Positions 1 to 7,340 of a stretch of 22,847 bases of DNA are shown in pieces (the stretch's first letter is position 1; each line of letters opens with the position of its first letter). The notes below the pieces were generated by a model that worked only from the letters and a program-made list of their open reading frames with translations, was not told the origin of the DNA and did no database searches. The DNA is from CBDVBZ01 sp965372355. GTDB taxonomy: Bacteria > Krumholzibacteriota > Krumholzibacteriia > WVZY01. The stretch covers positions 1 through 22,847 of the forward strand of contig CBDVBZ010000051.1 in the NCBI GenBank assembly GCA_965372355.1, written 5' to 3'. Made by a program: the position numbers and the translations under genes.

Positions 1-171
1 GGGCACGGCGGGCGTCCGAACGGACATTACGACCGAGCGCTCCAATTGAGCCATCAGTACGAGGGAGTCATGAAGTGAGGGCGCTCGCCGTGCCCCTCAC
101 TGAGCGAAGCGGCGCGAGGACTGTATGAGCAAGCGAATACCCATCGCGTCCTCGCGCCTACGCCTTAACCC
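1..171. other. Gene-free 3' flank of ino1 with two inverted repeats
   Basis: No convincing gene is visible. Two inverted repeats are. The outer pair is 1-14 with 82-95 (14 bp, one mismatch), and its arm at 81-87 can alternatively pair with 34-40. The second pair is 111-121 with 148-158, a perfect 11-bp match around a 26-nt loop, lying just beyond the stop codon of the minus-strand inositol-3-phosphate synthase gene. No T-run follows the stem on the minus strand, so it is not a textbook intrinsic terminator; it may protect the 3' end of the message or belong to a family of gene-end stem-loops seen elsewhere in this window (14521-14587, 22691-22720). Confidence 0.5.
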
Positions 172-1485
172 CTACTCGTAATACTCGTTGCCCAGGTGCG
201 TGATCAGCTCTTCGCCCATGAAGTGCCTCATGTTGTTCTTGAGCTTCATGAGCTGAATGAAGAGATCGTGCTCGGCATAGAGTTCCGGCGCGTGCATCGG
301 GCTCTTGAAATAGAACGACAGCCACTCCATGATCCCTGACTGCCCCGCGCGTTTCGCGAAATCGAGCAACATCACCAGATCCAGACAAATCGGCGCCGCC
401 AGGATGCTGTCACGGCAGAGAAAGTCGATCTTGATCTGCATCGGATAGCCCAGCCACCCAAAGATATCGATGTTGTCCCAGCCCTCTTTGTTGTCACCGC
501 GAGGCGGATAGTAGTTGATCCGGACCTTGTGGTAGAAGTTGCCGTAGAGCTCCGGATAGAGCTTCGGCTGCAGAACGCTATCGAGAACGGAGAGCTTGCT
601 GACTTCCTTCGTCTTGAATGACTCGGGGTCGTCGAGCACCTCGCCGTCACGGTTGCCGAGAATATTCGTCGAAAACCAACCGTTGAGGCCGAGCAGGCGC
701 GCCTTGAAACCGGGCGCAAGGATGGTTTTCATGAGAGTCTGGCCCGTCTTGAAGTCCTTCCCACAGATCGGCGACCGCATCTCGCGTGCGAGCTCGTTCA
801 ATGCCGGGATATCGGCGGACAGGTTGGGCGCACCGTTCGCATACGGAATTCCCATCGAGATCGCCGCGTACGCATAAACCATGCTCGGGGAGATATCGGG
901 GTCGTTGTTCTTCATGCCCTCTTCAAACGCTTTGATCGACTCGTGGACCGGCTTCTGCTCCATATAGATCTCGGTACTTCCGCACCAGACCATGACCATG
1001 CGGTCGAGATTCTTCTCTTCCTTGACGCGTTTGATATCCGCTTTGAGCTGCTCGGCCAATTCCCACCAGTTGGCGCCCCGCTTTACATTGTCGCCTTTCA
1101 GCTTCTTTACATACTTCTGGTCGAACACCGCGCTCATTGGAGTGATCGACTCGAGGTAGTCCTTCACCTGGTCGAGCAACGTCTTATCGAGAACACCGGC
1201 GTTGATCGCCGCTTCGTAGCAGTTGTCGTGATAGATGTCCCAGCCGGCAAACTCGAGCTCATCAAGATTGGCCAGAGGAAGGAAATCCTTGATCATCGGT
1301 GACTTGTCATCGGTCCGCTTGCCCAGCCGGATCGTTCCCATCTGAGTCAGCGACCCGATCGGCTTCGCGATGCCGCGGCGGACCGCCTCGACACCGGCGA
1401 TAAACGTCGTGGCAACGGCCCCCATGCCGGGGAGCAGCACGCCGAGCTTACCGTTAGTTGGTTTAATATCAATGGGTTGTGGCAT
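172..1485 (-). CDS. ino1: Inositol-3-phosphate synthase (myo-inositol-1-phosphate synthase)
   Basis: A 437-residue cytoplasmic NAD-dependent enzyme that isomerises D-glucose 6-phosphate to 1D-myo-inositol 3-phosphate, the first committed step of inositol synthesis. Near the N-terminus (about residues 13-31) is a Rossmann-type glycine-rich loop, GVLLPGMGAVATTFIAGV. The family signatures GKDFKTGQTLMKT (with conserved lysines) and, near the C-terminus, DNIDIFGWLGYPMQIKIDF followed by LCRDSILAAPICLDL are intact. Length fits bacterial members and is shorter than the eukaryotic form of roughly 510-550 residues. The ATG at 1485 is chosen because AAAAGGAG lies 8 nt upstream; a longer frame to 1512 would bury that SD. 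It is divergent from the LysR gene at 1731, and an inositol-monophosphatase gene follows that regulator, which supports an inositol pathway role. The product could serve inositol phospholipids or compatible solutes; the window does not say which. Confidence 0.95.
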   Translation of the reverse strand: MPQPIDIKPTNGKLGVLLPGMGAVATTFIAGVEAVRRGIAKPIGSLTQMGTIRLGKRTDDKSPMIKDFLPLANLDELEFAGWDIYHDNCYEAAINAGVLDKTLLDQVKDYLESITPMSAVFDQKYVKKLKGDNVKRGANWWELAEQLKADIKRVKEEKNLDRMVMVWCGSTEIYMEQKPVHESIKAFEEGMKNNDPDISPSMVYAYAAISMGIPYANGAPNLSADIPALNELAREMRSPICGKDFKTGQTLMKTILAPGFKARLLGLNGWFSTNILGNRDGEVLDDPESFKTKEVSKLSVLDSVLQPKLYPELYGNFYHKVRINYYPPRGDNKEGWDNIDIFGWLGYPMQIKIDFLCRDSILAAPICLDLVMLLDFAKRAGQSGIMEWLSFYFKSPMHAPELYAEHDLFIQLMKLKNNMRHFMGEELITHLGNEYYE

Positions 1486-1559
1486 TTGATATGCTCCTTT
1501 TGGAATCCACAAGATCTGTCTAAGAGGGTCTTCACGGCCCTCTCGCGTAAGGTCTCACT

Positions 1560-1588
1560 TTGACAGAATCTGCACTCAATGGTACGAT
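1560..1588 (+). promoter_or_regulatory. Candidate sigma-70 promoter of the LysR gene
   Basis: TTGACA (1560-1565), a 17-bp spacer and TACGAT (1583-1588) give a full -35 match and a 4/6 -10 match. Transcription would begin near 1595, leaving a leader of about 135 nt before the LysR start at 1731. It points away from ino1 and towards lysR. This is a consensus match only. Confidence 0.45.
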
Positions 1589-1605
1589 AAGTAAAATTTA
1601 TAATA

Positions 1606-1629
1606 ATTATAACTAGTATAAGAGATACT
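1606..1629 (-). promoter_or_regulatory. Candidate ino1 -10 box with adjoining LysR-type operator
   Basis: The AT-rich island between the divergent genes holds, on the minus strand, a perfect TATAAT (1611 to 1606). Just upstream of it is a palindrome, AGTAT-N5-ATACT (1615-1629), that covers the spacer and touches the would-be -35 position. That -35 position (1629-1634) reads ACATAA on the minus strand, a poor match, so the promoter would probably need an activator. LysR-type regulators commonly bind short AT-rich dyads next to the divergent target promoter, so the neighbouring LysR protein is the obvious candidate ligand. The assignment is inferred. Confidence 0.35.
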
Positions 1630-1730
1630 TATGTTACTCCCGCTCTGGGAGTGTACAGGCCTGGTAGTTTCGCGCCGTGCGCAGGTGACCCCAGTCCCGC
1701 CCTGAGAGGTCATGGGGGGAGGTGAGAGGC

Positions 1731-2627
1731 ATGGAAATCCGACAGCTCAGATACTTTCTATCAACCATCCGGCAGGGAAGCCTGAGCGCCGCGGCAAAAG
1801 AGCATTTTGTCACGCAGCCCGCCGTCAGCGTGCAACTAAAGAAACTGGAGGAGGAGGTTGGAGAGAAGCTGTACTTTCGGGCGGGCAGGCGAATCGTACC
1901 CACACAGGCAGGGGATCTTCTCATCCCTCAGATCGAAGACCTGCTCCAAAGGATCGATCTTTTGAAAGAGTCGGTCCAGGGACTCAGGGGGCTCGAGCAC
2001 GGGCGTCTCAAGCTCGGCAACATCGATGCGGCGAGTATCTATGTATTGCCCGGCGTGTTCCGGGTGTTCCACCGGCGTTACCCGGGCGTGGATATCCACG
2101 TCGTCGTTGCAGACTCCGACAGTCTGCTCGATGCGTTGGACGTGGGCGATGTAGAATTGGCGATCATTACATTGCCGCTCGCGCGCGAGAACATCGAGGT
2201 TGTGCCGTTCTACGAGGACGTCATGGTGCTTGTCGCCAGCCCCCGGCACGATCTGGTGACAAATCGCAAGCTGCGCCAGAACCCGCTCGAAGCAGTCGCC
2301 GAGACGGGGCTGATCAGCTATCCTTCCGCGTCGACTACCCGGCGACTGATCGAGAGTGTGTTCATCGAACACGGTCTCGACTTCCGCGCGGCAATGGAGA
2401 TGTCGAGCCCCGAGGCCATCAAGCGCCTGACCGAAACGGGCCTCGGCGCAAGTATCCTGCCGCTCAAAATCGTCTCGAGTGAGGTCCGGCGCGGGACACT
2501 CAAGGTTATTCCCACGGGTGACGTGAGGTTTCAGCGTATGTTGGGTGTTGTCTACAAGACCAAAGAAAACCTTTCCCAGCCCGCCGAGGTTTTTCTTACA
2601 ATGTTGCTTGATAAACATTCGAAGTAG
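1731..2627 (+). CDS. LysR-family transcriptional regulator (divergent from ino1)
   Basis: A 298-residue LTTR of normal family length. Residues 1-60 form the winged helix-turn-helix (MEIRQLRYFLSTIRQGSLSA, then AAKEHFVTQPAVSVQLKKLE), followed by a linker helix and a substrate-binding-protein-like effector domain from about residue 88 to the end. The ATG at 1731 is preceded by a strong GGAGGTGA SD (1718-1725, 5-nt gap); an in-frame GTG at 1722 lies inside this SD and is rejected. The gene sits between, and probably controls, ino1 (divergent) and the inositol-monophosphatase gene (codirectional, 119 bp downstream). Its effector cannot be read from the sequence. Family call is secure; the target is inferred from gene order and the dyad at 1615-1629. 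Confidence 0.92.
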   Translation: MEIRQLRYFLSTIRQGSLSAAAKEHFVTQPAVSVQLKKLEEEVGEKLYFRAGRRIVPTQAGDLLIPQIEDLLQRIDLLKESVQGLRGLEHGRLKLGNIDAASIYVLPGVFRVFHRRYPGVDIHVVVADSDSLLDALDVGDVELAIITLPLARENIEVVPFYEDVMVLVASPRHDLVTNRKLRQNPLEAVAETGLISYPSASTTRRLIESVFIEHGLDFRAAMEMSSPEAIKRLTETGLGASILPLKIVSSEVRRGTLKVIPTGDVRFQRMLGVVYKTKENLSQPAEVFLTMLLDKHSK

Positions 2628-2746
2628 CGGGCTTAATACTTGGACGTTGCCCGTTGGCGACTCCGTAGCTGCTCTGACCTTTCTTACTACGGGCGGGGAC
2701 CCGGCGAGAAGGGGACAATGCCCACCTACAAACTAGAAGGCAAATC

Positions 2747-3586
2747 ATGAAACGTTATCAAAAAGAAATCGACATCGCTCAGAAAGCTGCGCGCGAGGCG
2801 GGCAAGATCGTGCGTGACTCGTACGCCGCTCTAAAGAGCGCCGATATCACCGAGAAACGAACCAACGATATGGTCACCGTTGTCGATATACAATCGCAGG
2901 AGTGTATCGTGTCGGCGCTCCGCGCCGCATTCGCTCACGACTTCATCGTCGGTGAGGAGAACCTGGATCCGGAAGTCAACAAAGGTATCGCCGAGGATTC
3001 GTCGAGGCGCTGGTATGTCGATCCTCTGGACGGAACGACCAACTACATTCACGCCTATCCGATGTTTGCGGTGAGCATGGCCCTCGAGGTCGACGGGAGG
3101 ATCGACGTCGGTGTGACGTTCGACCCGATGCGGGATGAGATGTTCTGTGCGGCCAGAGGCGAGGGCGCCTTTCTGAACGATCAGGCCATTCATGTGAGCA
3201 AGGTAACGGACAAATCCAGGACGCTCCTCGCAACGGGATTTCCATTTCGAGCGCGGGGCTATCTCGACGACTATCTCAAGACCTTTCGGTTTTTCTTCAA
3301 CAACTCGCGGGGCATTCGCCGCGCGGGATCGGCGACACTCGATCTCGCTTACGTCGCCGCCGGGCGGGTCGATGCCTTCTGGGAGACCACGCTCAGTCCG
3401 TGGGATATGGCGGCGGGTATTGTGCTTGTCGAGGAGGCGGGTGGACGGGTGACCGACTTCTTTCAGGGCCACGATTCATTGAGCAACACGCACATCGTCG
3501 CGACCAACGGGGCATTTCACGATTGGATGTGCGAAGCGATTCAGGAAGCGTTCCCGAAGGGTACGGTCTTCGATTTATCCGAGTAG
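2747..3586 (+). CDS. suhB: Inositol-1-monophosphatase family protein
   Basis: A 279-residue Mg2+-dependent, Li+-sensitive-type phosphatase that would release free myo-inositol from inositol monophosphate. The metal-binding motifs are present: the VTVVD segment near residue 47, GEEN (E70, E71), WYVDPLDGTTNYIHAYP (D92, D95, with G96-T97), and SPWDMAAG (D220). Length is slightly above the approximately 267 residues of E. coli SuhB. The start is ATG 2747 behind AGAAGG about 7 nt upstream. The location 119 bp after a LysR gene that is divergent from ino1 makes a two-step inositol pathway likely. Family members also dephosphorylate fructose 1,6-bisphosphate, histidinol phosphate or PAP, so specificity is inferred from context. 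A hairpin terminator follows at 3621-3652. Confidence 0.9.
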   Translation: MKRYQKEIDIAQKAAREAGKIVRDSYAALKSADITEKRTNDMVTVVDIQSQECIVSALRAAFAHDFIVGEENLDPEVNKGIAEDSSRRWYVDPLDGTTNYIHAYPMFAVSMALEVDGRIDVGVTFDPMRDEMFCAARGEGAFLNDQAIHVSKVTDKSRTLLATGFPFRARGYLDDYLKTFRFFFNNSRGIRRAGSATLDLAYVAAGRVDAFWETTLSPWDMAAGIVLVEEAGGRVTDFFQGHDSLSNTHIVATNGAFHDWMCEAIQEAFPKGTVFDLSE

Positions 3587-3620
3587 CCGGATCGCGCGCC
3601 ACAAAATGAACGAACAGCAA

Positions 3621-3652
3621 AATCCCCCGCAAGCCGAAGCCTGCGGGGGGTT
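3621..3652. terminator. Bidirectional intrinsic terminator between convergent genes
   Basis: Arms 3624-3631 and 3642-3649 form a perfect 8-bp GC stem (CCCCCGCA with TGCGGGGG), extended by three weaker pairs to 3621 and 3652, around a 10-nt loop. On the minus strand the stem is followed by ATTTTGCTGTTC, and on the plus strand by TTCTGTGT. It lies between the stop codons of the converging inositol-phosphatase and lipoprotein genes and can end both transcripts. Confidence 0.75.
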
Positions 3653-3677
3653 CTGTGTGGTGTGCCCGTCGAGCGTG

Positions 3678-4754
3678 CTAGTTGCACTTCTTGGCCCACG
3701 CACCGCGGAAGAAACCGCCGTTGCAGTGAGCGCTCTGTTCCCAATGACCTTTCAACTTACCCTTGATACCAAGATTGCGATCGATCCATCGTCCGTTGTA
3801 CCAGCCGGCCTGTCCGGCACTGACGACATCAACCGAAGGACGGTGTCCCCACTCACCCTTGACCAGACCTTCGAAGCGGCCGTTCAAGTCGATCATCTTG
3901 CCAAAGAACACCTTCTTGCCCTCGTCGTTCATCCCGTAGATGCCCTTTATAAAGCCGATCATACGGCCGTCGGGTGTGCCCCACTTGCCGATAAAAAAGC
4001 CGCCGGGTCGTTCCGGATGGTTTGCCCAGATGCCGCGCATGGGTCCGTGCGGGCATTCCGCCGGCTGGAGGGTGATCGTCTGGAAGGCGACCGCGTTGCC
4101 GTCATCGAGCGTGACGACTCTGCGGAGACCGGGCAGTTGGCTCGCCTTGAATCGGACCTCAAAGGGCTCGGTGTCGAACGTGATGACAACATCGTCCGTA
4201 TTGGCCTCGCTATCGATCGAATTCTCCGGCGGACTCGGAACCATTCGGACGAGCACACCGTCGAGCCCACGACCGGTCATGGATTGCCACTCGAGTAGAT
4301 TGCGTTGCGTCCTCTCGAGAATCTTGTCGTTGTTCTCGAAACGGATGACACGTTTCAGAACGATGGCGCCCGAAGAGATGCTCAACGACCCCGTCCAATC
4401 GGTCCGGTGCGTGATCGTCGGGTCGCGGTGCAGGTTTCCCCACGTAATCATCAGAAAGTGACGCGGACGATTCAACCGCTCCTCGTCGACGACGTCCCGG
4501 TCGCCCGCAAAGCGGTCGAAGACCGCCTCGTCTTCAACAAACTCACTGGCCATGTTCGGATCTCCGAACGCGGGCTGATCGTCCTGCAAGTTGAAGCCGC
4601 CGTACTCATCGTTGAGATCCAGGACCTCCTCGCGATCCGCCAGATCGCCCACATCCGTTCCAGGTGCCGGCGACTCCGGCGACCGGCAACCGGCTACCCA
4701 GGTCATCGATGCAATCACCAGAAGCGCCAACAAGAACACAGGTAGTCTCTTCAT
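3678..4754 (-). CDS. Predicted lipoprotein with C-terminal MORN-like glycine/tryptophan repeats
   Basis: A 358-residue exported protein that I do not recognise as a named family. The N-terminus has basic MKR, a hydrophobic core and a lipobox VAGC (Cys23), with Arg at +2, which does not suggest inner-membrane retention. An acidic low-complexity stretch follows (about residues 35-90). The middle is a folded-looking region of beta strands. The last 120 residues carry about eight imperfect repeats of 14-20 residues around G-x-F-x-G-x-W (GGFFIGKWG, GRFEGLVKGEWG, GIKGKLKGHW, GGFFRGAW), resembling MORN-type beta-hairpin repeats, with cysteines near the end that could pair. ATG 4754 is chosen because AAAGGAG lies just upstream; the in-frame TTG at 4769 would absorb the SD. 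A sigma-54-like promoter lies at 4825-4839. Probably a surface or periplasmic scaffold, but function is unknown. Confidence 0.8.
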   Translation of the reverse strand: MKRLPVFLLALLVIASMTWVAGCRSPESPAPGTDVGDLADREEVLDLNDEYGGFNLQDDQPAFGDPNMASEFVEDEAVFDRFAGDRDVVDEERLNRPRHFLMITWGNLHRDPTITHRTDWTGSLSISSGAIVLKRVIRFENNDKILERTQRNLLEWQSMTGRGLDGVLVRMVPSPPENSIDSEANTDDVVITFDTEPFEVRFKASQLPGLRRVVTLDDGNAVAFQTITLQPAECPHGPMRGIWANHPERPGGFFIGKWGTPDGRMIGFIKGIYGMNDEGKKVFFGKMIDLNGRFEGLVKGEWGHRPSVDVVSAGQAGWYNGRWIDRNLGIKGKLKGHWEQSAHCNGGFFRGAWAKKCN

Positions 4755-4824
4755 CGTGGCTCCTTTCAAGCCTCCTTCAAAATCCGTTTACTTACGCCGC
4801 ACGTTCCTTTGGTCATTTCCTATT

Positions 4825-4839
4825 GCAACCCCGATGCCT
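4825..4839 (-). promoter_or_regulatory. Candidate sigma-54 (-24/-12) promoter of the repeat lipoprotein gene
   Basis: Read on the minus strand the site is AGGCATCGGGGTTGCA, with GG and GC exactly 10 nt apart, against consensus TGGCACG-N4-TTGCW. GGCA and TTGCA match; the first T and the CG after GGCA do not. Transcription would start near 4813, about 60 nt before the ATG at 4754. Two sigma-54 activator genes occur in this window. GG-N10-GC alone is common in GC-rich DNA, so the extended match and position carry the weight. Confidence 0.4.
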
Positions 4840-4967
4840 TTTACTTTTCAATCGAGCGCAATTGTTGTAATCTCATAAGCTATAATTAATTACGTTTGAT
4901 GGATCACCAACCGGGGGGCGCTCGGCGCCGTCTCGGGTGTCCCTGAGCGTACACTTCGAGGGGTTTC

Positions 4968-6833
4968 GTGACCTCCAAGGGGCACCTGCTGCTCACCGGG
5001 TCGACAGCCTGGTGGCAATCGAGGGGTCAATTGACAGACAAGAAAACCATCCAGGGGCGGGTATGGCCGGCCGCGGTTGATGAGGCGGCCCGCGCCGTTG
5101 TGCTGTTCTATACAATTTTACTCTCCTTGTTCGCCATCCGCAACAACGATATCTGGTGGCACATGGCGGTTGGCAAGAAGCTGGTGGAGACCGGCGAGTG
5201 GATTACGCGCGATCCTTTCCTTTTCTCAACACCGGAAATCCCCTGGGTACCGCACGCCTGGCTCTCGGAGATCGTGCTCTATGGTGTTCACGCGTGGTTT
5301 TCGCCGGTTGGGTTGATTGTATTTCGGGCGGCGATCGTTGGCGTTATATTCTATCTTCTGTTTACTCAACTCCGCAGATTGAACATCTCGTTCACGCTTG
5401 CATCTCCAATCGTACTGATTGTTCTGCTCAATATTCATTCACGTTTCATTATTCGCCCGCACTTGCTTGGCTATTTGATGGTAGTGATGCTCGTCGGCTG
5501 GCTGTTATATCCGCGTTCGCGCGAAGGCGCCCGCTTCTTTGTATTCCCGGCGATACTTCAAGTTCTGTGGGTAAACTTGCACGCGAGCTTCTACATCGGG
5601 CCGGTCATTGTCTTTCTTTTCTTTTTGGGGGAATGGATCAACGCACGCGCAAAGCCGCTTGGGCCCGGTCTCGGGGGAGCAACGGTGCCACCGAAACGCG
5701 TGGCACTGCTCCTGCTTTTGATGATCGCCGTCTCGTTCGTAAACCCCAGCCCGCTCGAGATGGTCATTCAGCCGCTGAGCGGTGAGAATATCGGACTGTT
5801 GACGGAGTACACGCTGGAATGGCGTTCGCCATTCGATCCCGAGTTGAAACTCGCTGCTTTTCATCCCTACTATGAAATACTGCTCGTTCTGGCCGCCTTG
5901 ACGTTTGTTCTGGCTTGGCGGCGTCTTCGCGTGTCGTCTCTTCTGATCGTTGGGTTTTTTGCGCTGTTGTCGATCAACGCGCATCGTTTCCGCGTGGAGT
6001 TCGCGCTGGTCGCGCTGCCGTTGGTACTCGAGCAGTTGAGCGTCGCGCCTGTTGTGCAATCCCTGCGAGGCGTTCTTACGAAAGCGGGCGGCAAAGCGAT
6101 GCGCGCGCCATTCGTGGCGGCACTCGCCTTGTCAGCCGTTCTCATCGTTACGGCATGGGATCGAGTCGAAATCGATGGCTCGGTGAGCGATCGTTTTCCA
6201 ACGGAGGCCTTGCGTTTTGTTCGCGACGAGGGTGTCGCGTATCGATCACTCCACCCGATGGGTTTTGGCTCATACCTGATATGGGATCTTTACCCGGAAC
6301 GCCAGGCGTTCATCGATGGCCGGACCCTGAGTTCCGAGCTTTACATGGATTTTCTGGTTTGTCAGACGGTCAGTGCGGGCTTCAACGGCGTGATCCGCAA
6401 GTATCTGCTCGATGGTTTTATCCTGCCTGTTCAGGAACGCAGCGACGGTGGCTTGACCCGGCTGCACGATTTTCTGATGCAGTCTGAACCCTGGGTGCTC
6501 GTCCACGTGGATGACAGGGCGCTCGTCTATATCGTGGAGGACAGCGCGCCGGTTGACTGGATGGAGGAACACGCGTACCGCGTCTATCACCCGATGACGT
6601 TTGCGCGACAACCATCGCTTCCCACGCCTTTGGAGGTCGTTGCAACGGAACTGGAACGCGCGCAGCTGGAGGCCCCCAACTACCCAAGGGTTCTTCTGGA
6701 CAGCGCGAGGTTTTACGGGGCAACGGGGCAGATGGACAAAGCCCTGGATATGCTCGATCGGGTGATGGAACTGGATCCTGACAGTGAGGAGGCGCGGTCG
6801 ATCCGCGCGATCCTGGAGAGAAGCCGGCGGTGA
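4968..6833 (+). CDS. Polytopic GT-C-like membrane protein with C-terminal TPR
   Basis: A 621-residue inner-membrane protein. After a short cytoplasmic N-terminus come about ten hydrophobic segments (roughly residues 42-400). The first external loop reads NNDIWWHMAVGKKLVETGEW and then ITRDPFLFS, the kind of acidic loop found in GT-C glycosyltransferases and related polytopic proteins. A soluble domain (about 405-560) follows, and residues about 565-615 fit one TPR unit (ARFYGATGQMDKALDMLDRV). I infer transfer of a lipid-linked sugar or a related envelope step, without a substrate. The start is uncertain: GTG 4968 has GAGGGG 4 nt upstream, and an in-frame TTG at 5031 has an equally placed GAGGGG. 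A TATAAT sits at 4881-4886 but without a matching -35 box. A hairpin follows the gene at 6863-6905. Confidence 0.75.
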   Translation: MTSKGHLLLTGSTAWWQSRGQLTDKKTIQGRVWPAAVDEAARAVVLFYTILLSLFAIRNNDIWWHMAVGKKLVETGEWITRDPFLFSTPEIPWVPHAWLSEIVLYGVHAWFSPVGLIVFRAAIVGVIFYLLFTQLRRLNISFTLASPIVLIVLLNIHSRFIIRPHLLGYLMVVMLVGWLLYPRSREGARFFVFPAILQVLWVNLHASFYIGPVIVFLFFLGEWINARAKPLGPGLGGATVPPKRVALLLLLMIAVSFVNPSPLEMVIQPLSGENIGLLTEYTLEWRSPFDPELKLAAFHPYYEILLVLAALTFVLAWRRLRVSSLLIVGFFALLSINAHRFRVEFALVALPLVLEQLSVAPVVQSLRGVLTKAGGKAMRAPFVAALALSAVLIVTAWDRVEIDGSVSDRFPTEALRFVRDEGVAYRSLHPMGFGSYLIWDLYPERQAFIDGRTLSSELYMDFLVCQTVSAGFNGVIRKYLLDGFILPVQERSDGGLTRLHDFLMQSEPWVLVHVDDRALVYIVEDSAPVDWMEEHAYRVYHPMTFARQPSLPTPLEVVATELERAQLEAPNYPRVLLDSARFYGATGQMDKALDMLDRVMELDPDSEEARSIRAILERSRR

Positions 6834-6862
6834 TGGTTCCTACCGATCGCCATAAAAAGACA

Positions 6863-6905
6863 AAGGGCAGCATGCTCTCGACACGAGCCTCAGCATGCTA
6901 CCCTT
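6863..6905. terminator. Long hairpin downstream of the GT-C-like gene
   Basis: Arms 6863-6876 and 6892-6905 pair over 14 bp with one C/A mismatch, and the loop contains a second small stem (6877-6880 with 6884-6887). It begins 30 nt after the stop codon. The T-rich tail (TTTGTCTTTTT) lies on the minus-strand side, so as an intrinsic terminator it is better for minus-strand transcripts. On the plus strand it would act as a 3'-end hairpin without a U-tract. Confidence 0.55.
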
Positions 6906-7155
6906 GCCTGGTGGGGACTCCAACATCACTGTTGCTTCAGGGCTCTCGGAGACTCCCCGTCCTGTGCTCTCATCAATTAACCCATTGATGGGGGGGTGTA
7001 TGAGCTATTTAAGGGAACCGGCGCCACGTTCAGTGCCCCTATGGACCATCCTAAAGGACGCAAGCAAAGCGGTTGCCGCATGTCCACACTTGCAGCACCG
7101 GTTCCATCTCTACCATAGTCACAGTTTGGGTATATGTAAAATACAAAAAATAAAT
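6906..7155. other. Gene-free spacer upstream of the second LysR gene
   Basis: Part of a 507-bp interval without a supported gene. Small plus-strand frames run through it (for example an ATG at 7000 behind a G-run), but they have no domain, and a 7-bp hairpin (CATCAAT/ATTGATG, loop TAACCC) near 6975-6994 sits in front of that ATG. The base composition falls sharply to an AT-rich island from about 7130, where ATACAAA (7141-7147) and TTTGTAT (7155-7161) form a perfect dyad that could be an operator. No tRNA-like or riboswitch-like fold was recognised. Confidence 0.5.
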
Positions 7156-7184
7156 TTGTATTATCGATTTTTCTAATATATACT
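7156..7184 (+). promoter_or_regulatory. Candidate sigma-70 promoter of the second LysR gene
   Basis: TTGTAT (7156-7161), a 17-bp spacer and TATACT (7179-7184) lie in an AT-rich island. The -10 is a 5/6 match and the -35 is weak (TTG kept). The start would be near 7191, so the message would begin just before the dispersed repeat at 7197-7285 and carry it in a leader of about 150 nt. The dyad ATACAAA/TTTGTAT overlaps the -35 side, a plausible place for self-regulation. Confidence 0.4.
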
Positions 7185-7196
7185 CGGTCCGGTGTC

Positions 7197-7285
7197 ATGC
7201 TGATTGAGCTGCGTCCACAGGACGTCTGCTCCAAACTGCATCCGTAGCGCCTGTCCTGGAAGGGCTGCCGTCAGGTCAGCGTTAC
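7197..7285 (+). repeat. Dispersed intergenic repeat, copy A
   Basis: An 89-bp sequence that recurs in inverted orientation at 13053-13156. The first 20 bases and the last approximately 36 bases are nearly identical in both copies; the middle is similar but 15 nt shorter here. It contains a small hairpin (GCGTCC-ACA-GGACGT) and a second stem with one bulge near the end (GCTGCC-GTCA-GGTCAGC). It lies in the probable 5' leader of the LysR gene at 7341. There is no coding potential and no transposase nearby. It may be a miniature mobile repeat or a structured RNA element. Confidence 0.8.
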
Positions 7286-7340
7286 GGAACCTTATACGCC
7301 CGGGTCAGCCGGTAGTTTCCAGAAAAAGGGAAGGGTCTGC

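Noticed and set aside
1836..2618. Long minus-strand open frame (about 260 codons) opposite the LysR gene
   Set aside because: It is the shadow of a clear LysR coding sequence; it has no domain, no SD and a His/Asp/Val-rich composition typical of antisense frames.
2653..2669. TTGGC...TAGC with GG-N10-GC spacing upstream of the inositol-phosphatase gene
   Set aside because: Only the GG and GC with a TTGGC start match; GACTCC replaces the ACG part and the -12 box is TAGC. GG-N10-GC alone is expected often by chance.
4881..4886. TATAAT upstream of the GT-C-like gene
   Set aside because: No acceptable -35 hexamer lies 16-18 bp upstream; kept only as a remark in that gene's entry.
7000..7176. Plus-strand frame after a G-run in the 507-bp gap
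   Set aside because: No domain or plausible composition; it runs into the AT-rich promoter island and ends in a Lys/Tyr/Phe tail typical of non-coding AT sequence.
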